The notes under the pieces: model-generated | Databases searched by the model: none | The model's input: only the letters and a program-made list of their open reading frames with translations | What the model was told of the DNA's origin: nothing | Source: Paramoeba atlantica | Lineage: Eukaryota; Discosea | Reading direction: 5' to 3' | Length of the DNA stretch: 64,000 nt | Assembly (NCBI GenBank): GCA_977017575.1 | Contig: CDRNVI010000066.1 | Coordinates: 1 to 64,000 of the forward strand | Translations under genes and position numbers: made by a program | Shown here: positions 58,557 through 64,000 of the stretch, piece after piece | Layout: each line of letters opens with the position of its first letter | Numbering within the stretch: the stretch's first letter is position 1

Positions 58557-59261
58557 TTATGGCTGAATTAAGGAAGCGAATTTTGACAATTCAGATGCAC
58601 AAGACGCTCTCAAAATGGCCGGTGAGGACTCATCATTTTCAGCTTCAAGAGCGAGTGAAGCTGCAAGTCCTTGTGGAAAGGAAACTTTCTGATCATTCGC
58701 ATCAATTTCCACATAGCGTGATCGTACTTCAGGACAGTTGAGCGCTTCTTCCACAGATTCGAAATTGGTCATCATAAGAAACAAATCCAAGGACATGACC
58801 GTGTATGTCCGGGCGAGTATGGAAAGGACAAATTTTTGCAATAAAGAGCGAATATCAATTTCTCCCCCACCAAGATTAAGCGCTAGTTCGGTGTAAGTAG
58901 GAATATTTTCCCATATTTCAAGAAAACTCGCTCTTTCCATACGATCTTGAAGACCAAGCAGTTCACGTAGCTCCGCCTTTTCGAACAGTTTCTCAGGAAT
59001 CAGAAACATGCAAGCCGAAAAAGCATTTTGTTCTGCACCAAGAAGGAGCGATTTTAGGCAAATTATGCAAATGGCATCATAGTTTGCTCTACTAGGATAA
59101 AATTGGTAGAGCTTCAATATAGCAACGTAAAGATCTAAATCGAACGAGCTAAGGGGTTCTGCTTTCAAGAGTGACTCAAGTTCCGGTATAGCATCGGATC
59201 TTAGTGAATTCGCGCGAGACATTACTCGTTCCGACTCAACCTTTGTGCTGGAGCCAATCAT
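58557..59261 (-). CDS. EIF3K: Translation initiation factor 3 subunit K
   Basis: eIF3k is a small PCI/HEAT-type subunit of eIF3. Diagnostic stretches are IPELESLLKAEPLSSFDLDL followed by VAILKLYQFYPSRANYD (human: LERYVE...NLAVLKLYQFNP), then CLKSLLLG, LLGLQDRMERASFLEIW and FVLSILARTYTVMSLDL. The start is ambiguous. ATG at 59261 gives about 235 residues with the same distance to the conserved helix as in human. An ATG at 59222 also fits. The frame is open back to an ATG at 59399, which would add a Cys- and Trp-rich leader of 46 residues without parallels. Confidence 0.8.
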   Translation of the reverse strand: MIGSSTKVESERVMSRANSLRSDAIPELESLLKAEPLSSFDLDLYVAILKLYQFYPSRANYDAICIICLKSLLLGAEQNAFSACMFLIPEKLFEKAELRELLGLQDRMERASFLEIWENIPTYTELALNLGGGEIDIRSLLQKFVLSILARTYTVMSLDLFLMMTNFESVEEALNCPEVRSRYVEIDANDQKVSFPQGLAASLALEAENDESSPAILRASCASELSKFASLIQP

Positions 59262-59650
59262 AAAGGACGTGGATACACGTGAGTATGAAGGAAAAGAATT
59301 CCAAAAATTCAGAATTGTCATCACGAATGTATATGCACACCATACGCAATGTGGTCCTCGCATGTCATATACACTATTCTCATCGCAGTACATCACCATG
59401 TGATGTTGGTCTACATATGAAAATGTAAATTACTAATGCAAATTCAGTATGTAACATACTGAATATACTAGACGTCGTTTGTACGGCATGTGCAGTAACA
59501 AAACATGAGTAACAAAGTCAGATACACAGTGTATCATACACGTAAACCATCCATACATATCACCAACTTAGGTGGTACTTTAGCAAGAAAGGAAAAAGAG
59601 GAATTAAAAATTGAATACAAACTACGAATACAAACATTTAACGGAATCGC

Positions 59651-62600
59651 CTAATCAGTGGGAGTTTCCTGTGAAGAACGCTTCCCAGAACGGGTTCTTT
59701 TTGTTCCGAGACCTTCAGTACCGCTTTCTTCGCGCTGTTTTTCAGCAACAAACCTGCAGGCAAGACCGCGGAATCGAGCGATGATCTGCGCAGGCGTCCT
59801 TGAGCGAATGTGAAAATCAAAGCGACATTCGGGAACTTTATTGAGCTCTCGTGCAACAACAGAAAAATTTGAGAAATCGTTTTCTTGTGCTAATCGAATA
59901 ATATGCTGGTCAATCGCTTGATCATACAACTGTTCACGTGAAATCGCACCACGACCCGTGGGTGCGTCTTCATTTTCCAGTCTGCGAAGCTTCCAAGAAA
60001 TAGCTTCTTTCACCTTTTGCTCTCGTTCAAGTTTCTTTTCTCCTTTTTCAATGTGTTTCAAGACATTCTGCCAAGCTGCGTGGTCATAGCATTCTTGCCC
60101 GCGCTGCCAAAAGGCGCGAACGTATGCTCGTACCTTTTCCGGCGTCTTTGTGTCTTTCAAAACATCGCATATATTTTCCAAATTTAAGCGACCATGATGA
60201 ATCATTGCATTAGTCACCTGTCTCACCTCTGTGTACGTCCAATCAGTGAATTCCTCACACGTCTGAAGAAGACGCGCTTTCTCTTCTTTTCCCTCCAGTG
60301 TTAATTCAAATTCCAAAGGATTTATCTCTTCTTCAACAGTACCCTTGTCTGGAGTGTCTGTCTTCGGTGATTCCGATCCTGGAACAGATATGCGTTTCGC
60401 TTTCAAAATTTCAACCTGTTTCTCCCATTTGCGAATCATAAGAGAGACTTCGGTGTCGTGAATTTCTGTCAAACGCTTCTGCATTGTTGGTGATACTAGG
60501 TGAAATTTCTTAAATTCGGGTAATTTGGGAATCTTTGGCATTTTAAGCGCTTCAATAGCCTGTTGGCGCTCATATTCTGCCACTCTTTCCGCCGTAACCT
60601 GTTGACGCATTCGTGCTCGTGCTCCGCGACCAAGCTCTTCGGCGGCTTCATCGGGCTTGACGTCGTCCAACATTTCCTTTGAAATGAATGTGTCCTGCGT
60701 TACAAAAGTAACCTTGATATTAAGACAGTCTTTTAAAATTTTTAGCCTTTGTTTAACTATTTTTGCACTCTCAATACTTTTAAGATACAGCAAGGTTTTG
60801 TCGCGTTCTGGGCTAATGAATACCTGCGCCGGCGCAATATCCCATTGAGAAAGTGTGTTTTCAATATCTGCTTGGGAAATAGTTTGGTCGATGCCTTCTA
60901 CAAGGAGCGTCTTCCTGGGAACCTCGTCACTATAGTTGATGCCTTCGAATTCATACATGTTGCTTTCTTCAATCCCAAGATGAAAATTGGCAAGAGTAGT
61001 TTCTTGCTTTTCTAATAGCTCTTCTCGCAACGCTTTTACCCGCGTTTCTCCTCGATTAAGCAGTACATCTAAATCTTCTTCCTGCAAGGGCTCGTTTTTA
61101 TTTTTGAACATGGCCTCTACGCCAAATCGTATCATGCCAAGCATTTCCTTAGCACCAAGCGAATCTTCTTTAGCCTGCATTCTTCCTTGCTGAACGACCA
61201 TCGCGTCCAGATAAAGTTTTTTAAGTGCACGTTTGTATATTCGCTCTTCCAGTGTACCTTCACAAATAAAGCGCAACACTGTTACATGTCTTTTTTGACC
61301 CAATCTATGAGCACGATCCTGCGCTTGCAAGTCTTGCTGCGGATTCCAGTCACTATCATAAATGATAACGTAATTCGCTGCCTGAAGGTTAATTCCAAGA
61401 CCTCCGGCGCGTGTAGAAAGAAGGAAAAGAAACATATTGCTTTTCGGGTTGTTGAACTCATGCATTTGACGATCTCTGTCAGCAGCAGATGTCCCTCCAT
61501 CAATTCTTCCAAATCGATACCCACGGTAGTTGCAATAGTCTTCAACAATGTCAAGCATTCGAGTCATTTGAGAAAATATGAGTACTTTGTGCTGCCTCTC
61601 ATCGTCGTATTCGGCCCTAAGTTTTTTGATTAATCGATCCAAGAGTGATAGTTTTCCGCTGGCTTGAACCAGAGATTCGTTCGTAATAAAGGGAGGACCA
61701 TCTTCAACACCGTCAAATAGATATGGATGATTGCAACACTTGCGTAACTGCATCACTATGTTGCTGAGTTGCTTCATCTGAGAGGAGCCTTTGTTAATGG
61801 TCTCGTAATCCTTTGCTAAAAGCGCAGTGTATTGTTCTTTTTGCATTCTTGTTAATCCACACTCTACATAAATTTCTTTTTTGGGTGGTATACTTGTGCT
61901 GACTTCGCTCTTCAGGCGGCGCAACATTAAAGGTGCAAGCAGCTTGTAGAGGCGGGATATGACACTCTCATCTCCAGACCCTGTAGAAGTATCAAACCAG
62001 GAATCGAACTCATCGGCATTCGTAAACAAATCAGGAATTACAAAATTCAGCAGCGTCCACAGCTCTCTTAAATTGTTTTGGAGAGGTGTCCCGGTCACAA
62101 GGAGTCGATGTGACGTATTCAGTGAGCGCACTGTGCTTGTTGTCAATGACTCATCAGATTTCAGTCTGTGAGCTTCATCGACGATTAAGTAGTTCCACAT
62201 GATTTTACGAAAGGAACCAAGTTCCATTCTTACCATTTCGAATGTCGATATTATGACGTCGTACCTTTTGAGCTGAGAGGGATTCAAAACCGCTTTTATC
62301 ATCATATCTCGATGTTCGTGACCAGTATGAAACCTGTACACATGCAATGAAGGACACCACATCCGAAATTCGCGAGCCCAATTGCCCAGAACACTTTTAG
62401 GACAGAGAACCAGATGGGGGCCTGGTATACTCCTTCCAAACTTGAGGTAAGCTAAAAATGCTATCGTTTGAAACGTTTTTCCTAACCCCATTTCATCTGC
62501 TAATATACCGTTCACATCGTTGTCGTGAAGTGAAACGAGCCAGTTGACTCCGTTAAGTTGGTAGGAGCGAAGCTCCCCGGAAAGATATGGTGGAGTTACT

Positions 62601-63094
62601 TGTAGCCTTGAACGCACAGAAGAGGGTGTCAAATTGATCTCACTCTCTGTATCCTCCTGTGAAGCACATTCGTCCTGAGAGTATACCCGCGCGGGTCCGG
62701 AGCGCTGCTTTCGAACCGGAGATTGCGTTACCTCACTCTCATGAGCAGGCGTCGTACTCATCCACAACTCTGTCTGCTCCAACAATGCATCAAAGGAAGA
62801 AAACCTTTTAGTTGTAGTCTTGGTAAGCAGTGCAAGTGCCCTTCTCCGTTGGGCAACGAGGTGACGCGACCTAGCTTGTTCGGTTTTTAGCTTTTCATCA
62901 TACTCTTCGGGGCTTCGAAAAGGTATTATCGCATGCAAAGAGCTCTTGAAACGAGAAGTTGCCTCATCTAGTGCGTTGGGGTCCTCTCCGTGATCGAGGA
63001 AGGACTGAATTTCCTTCTTTTCTAGAGATTGGGCAAGTTGGTCATTGATTCTTCTCAGATCCTGCGAAAGATTTTGATCTTGCCGTATGCGCAT
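59651..63094 (-). CDS. ISWI: ISWI-type chromatin remodelling ATPase
   Basis: A Snf2-family motor that slides nucleosomes. Residues 165-620 are the ATPase: LRSYQLNGVNWLVSLHDNDV, DEMGLGKT (200-207), LVVCPKSVL-like LVLCPKSVLGNW, DEAHRLKS, TGTPLQNNLRELW, then the second lobe with FSQMTRMLDIVEDY, LSTRAGGLGINL and DRAHRLGQ. The C-terminus has the ISWI signature: HAND (about 851-930), SANT (CEEFTDWTYTEV, about 950-1010) and SLIDE (CRFDFHIRSRTPAQI, about 1045-1118). Unusual is an inserted block at about 725-805 with RRM-like order (KTLLVEGI, VFISPE, KTLLYLKS). 1147 residues. ATG at 63094 is preceded by a C/T-rich tract. Confidence 0.95.
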   Translation of the reverse strand: MRIRQDQNLSQDLRRINDQLAQSLEKKEIQSFLDHGEDPNALDEATSRFKSSLHAIIPFRSPEEYDEKLKTEQARSRHLVAQRRRALALLTKTTTKRFSSFDALLEQTELWMSTTPAHESEVTQSPVRKQRSGPARVYSQDECASQEDTESEINLTPSSVRSRLQVTPPYLSGELRSYQLNGVNWLVSLHDNDVNGILADEMGLGKTFQTIAFLAYLKFGRSIPGPHLVLCPKSVLGNWAREFRMWCPSLHVYRFHTGHEHRDMMIKAVLNPSQLKRYDVIISTFEMVRMELGSFRKIMWNYLIVDEAHRLKSDESLTTSTVRSLNTSHRLLVTGTPLQNNLRELWTLLNFVIPDLFTNADEFDSWFDTSTGSGDESVISRLYKLLAPLMLRRLKSEVSTSIPPKKEIYVECGLTRMQKEQYTALLAKDYETINKGSSQMKQLSNIVMQLRKCCNHPYLFDGVEDGPPFITNESLVQASGKLSLLDRLIKKLRAEYDDERQHKVLIFSQMTRMLDIVEDYCNYRGYRFGRIDGGTSAADRDRQMHEFNNPKSNMFLFLLSTRAGGLGINLQAANYVIIYDSDWNPQQDLQAQDRAHRLGQKRHVTVLRFICEGTLEERIYKRALKKLYLDAMVVQQGRMQAKEDSLGAKEMLGMIRFGVEAMFKNKNEPLQEEDLDVLLNRGETRVKALREELLEKQETTLANFHLGIEESNMYEFEGINYSDEVPRKTLLVEGIDQTISQADIENTLSQWDIAPAQVFISPERDKTLLYLKSIESAKIVKQRLKILKDCLNIKVTFVTQDTFISKEMLDDVKPDEAAEELGRGARARMRQQVTAERVAEYERQQAIEALKMPKIPKLPEFKKFHLVSPTMQKRLTEIHDTEVSLMIRKWEKQVEILKAKRISVPGSESPKTDTPDKGTVEEEINPLEFELTLEGKEEKARLLQTCEEFTDWTYTEVRQVTNAMIHHGRLNLENICDVLKDTKTPEKVRAYVRAFWQRGQECYDHAAWQNVLKHIEKGEKKLEREQKVKEAISWKLRRLENEDAPTGRGAISREQLYDQAIDQHIIRLAQENDFSNFSVVARELNKVPECRFDFHIRSRTPAQIIARFRGLACRFVAEKQREESGTEGLGTKRTRSGKRSSQETPTD

Positions 63095-63233
63095 TAAAAA
63101 GGAACACTAATAATAAATATACGGGGTTCATATTTCACAACACATACGTCCGAATTTTGTTTTACCAAAAAGGATATACGAAAGGAACATGTCAAAACCG
63201 GCTATTTTCCATTATTCCTATTTATTTTGTATG

Positions 63234-64000
63234 TTATAAGAGGTCTGACACGTTTTCAACTGCACCTTCCGGATCCTCCCTGTATAGAAAGAGAAAGCCC
63301 TGCAGATGTGCCATGCTGATCGTTGACACGCAGGAATCTTTCTTGTCCGCGTCCGATATTGAAGTATTCACTTCAGGGATTCGCTCAATAAACTTCTCAG
63401 CAAGCAGTTCCTCGTTAGGAAAGAATCGCAAGAAGAGAGACCGAATTTGGTTTTGAGTGGCATAACCAATGTACGCACGAACATCGACCCTTCCAGGACG
63501 TATGAGTGCCGGGCTAAGCTTTTCCACATGGTTGGTGGTGAGGAAAAGAATCCTCCCCTCTTGTGCGGCAACCCCGTCCAACGCATTCAACAGCCCCGAC
63601 ATCGTCACCCGGCTCTCCTTATGAAACGCCCGGTCAATATCCTCCAGCAGCAGCACACACTTTTTCGGCGACGCATTCAGTAACTGCGTCAATGACTCAT
63701 CATCCAGCGAATGATGCGACAAACACAACACACAAATCGCCATCGAAAGCTCCCCCGCGAGCGCCAACACCAACGAACTCTTCCCACACCCCGGGGGACC
63801 ATGGAGCAAATACCCCCTTCGGTACGGAATCCCCATCTCATGGTACCACTCCGCACTTTGTAGAAAATCTCTCGCATCCTTCAGCAGTGCCTCCTGTCGT
63901 TGATCATCTAAAATCACACTCGACAGGGGCCGTCTTCTCCTCGGCTCCGCGACCCGAATCCATCGGCTTCCCGCGCTATGATAAAGCACCGTCTTGTTGG
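63234..64000 (-). CDS. BCS1: BCS1-type AAA ATPase, 5' end beyond the window
   Basis: BCS1 is a mitochondrial inner-membrane AAA ATPase that inserts the Rieske iron-sulfur protein into complex III. Visible are the end of the BCS1-specific domain (RRRRPLSSVILDD), LLKDARDFLQSAEWYHEMGI, Walker A HGPPGCGKSS, Walker B VLLLEDIDRAF, RVTMSGLLNALDGVAAQEGR, the arginine-finger region TTNHVEKLSPALIRPGRVDV, and FLRFFP. The membrane segment and start lie upstream of the window. The 5' part seen here (63520-64000) is GC-rich while the 3' end is not. Confidence 0.92.
   Translation of the reverse strand, partial: NKTVLYHSAGSRWIRVAEPRRRRPLSSVILDDQRQEALLKDARDFLQSAEWYHEMGIPYRRGYLLHGPPGCGKSSLVLALAGELSMAICVLCLSHHSLDDESLTQLLNASPKKCVLLLEDIDRAFHKESRVTMSGLLNALDGVAAQEGRILFLTTNHVEKLSPALIRPGRVDVRAYIGYATQNQIRSLFLRFFPNEELLAEKFIERIPEVNTSISDADKKDSCVSTISMAHLQGFLFLYREDPEGAVENVSDLL

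Noticed and set aside
59262-59399. N-terminal extension of eIF3k by 46 residues
   Set aside because: It has no counterpart in the family, and a start at 59261 gives normal spacing. Not excluded, since an ATG is present at 59399.

Overview
This window is eukaryotic nuclear DNA. It holds 29 protein-coding genes that can be supported, each a single open frame with no intron needed, and all 29 are on the minus strand, so transcription runs from high to low coordinates. Genes are 140-520 bp apart except where repeats have piled up. A one-way, intronless array of unrelated genes is the arrangement known from Euglenozoa (kinetoplastids and relatives), where long polycistronic transcripts are resolved by spliced-leader trans-splicing. 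Three more signs agree: a tuzin-like transmembrane ATPase (20459-22375), a ubiquitin-L40 fusion with trypanosome-like residues (4478-4867), and several genes whose ATG directly follows an AG acceptor. A kinetoplastid or diplonemid relative is the best guess. I cannot name the species, and the group assignment is inference.

Layout in transcription order (right to left): BCS1 (cut by the window edge), ISWI remodeller, eIF3k, GINS subunit PSF2, Golgi tether COG4, inorganic pyrophosphatase, splicing factor PRP38, a leucine-rich repeat protein; a repeat island (49.2-51.4 kb); ataxin-2/PBP1, pseudouridine synthase PUS7, SLT11/RBM22-like zinc finger protein, a small transposon, an FAD monooxygenase-like protein, PIF1 helicase, poly(A)-binding protein, SF3A3, a reductase-like membrane protein, prefoldin 1, an unknown protein, an XRN-like/EEP nuclease fusion, an NPF-rich nucleoporin-like protein, an unknown protein, FYV7, tuzin-like ATPase, SEC16, a small unknown protein; a large repeat island (8.6-16.4 kb); RMI1; a third repeat island (4.9-7.5 kb); ubiquitin-L40, two unknown membrane proteins, and a fourth repeat island (1-2.5 kb).

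The genes are mostly housekeeping: translation and mRNA handling (PABP, ataxin-2, eIF3k, L40, PUS7, FYV7), splicing (SF3A3, PRP38, SLT11), genome maintenance (RMI1, PIF1, PSF2, ISWI) and secretion (SEC16, COG4). PABP carries a C-terminal MLLE domain and ataxin-2, 9 kb away, carries the matching PAM2 peptide.

The repeat islands are the least ordinary part. They are built of nested, non-coding terminal-inverted-repeat DNA elements. One group is flanked by TA and begins CTGT followed by a run of C; these elements sit inside each other up to three deep. Another group is hAT-like, with two neighbouring elements that each have a perfect 8-bp target duplication. One hAT-like end supplies the last codons and the stop of a host gene. 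No transposase gene is visible; the only protein relic is a restriction-like nuclease domain at 13471-13974. No LTR or virus-like element was recognised.
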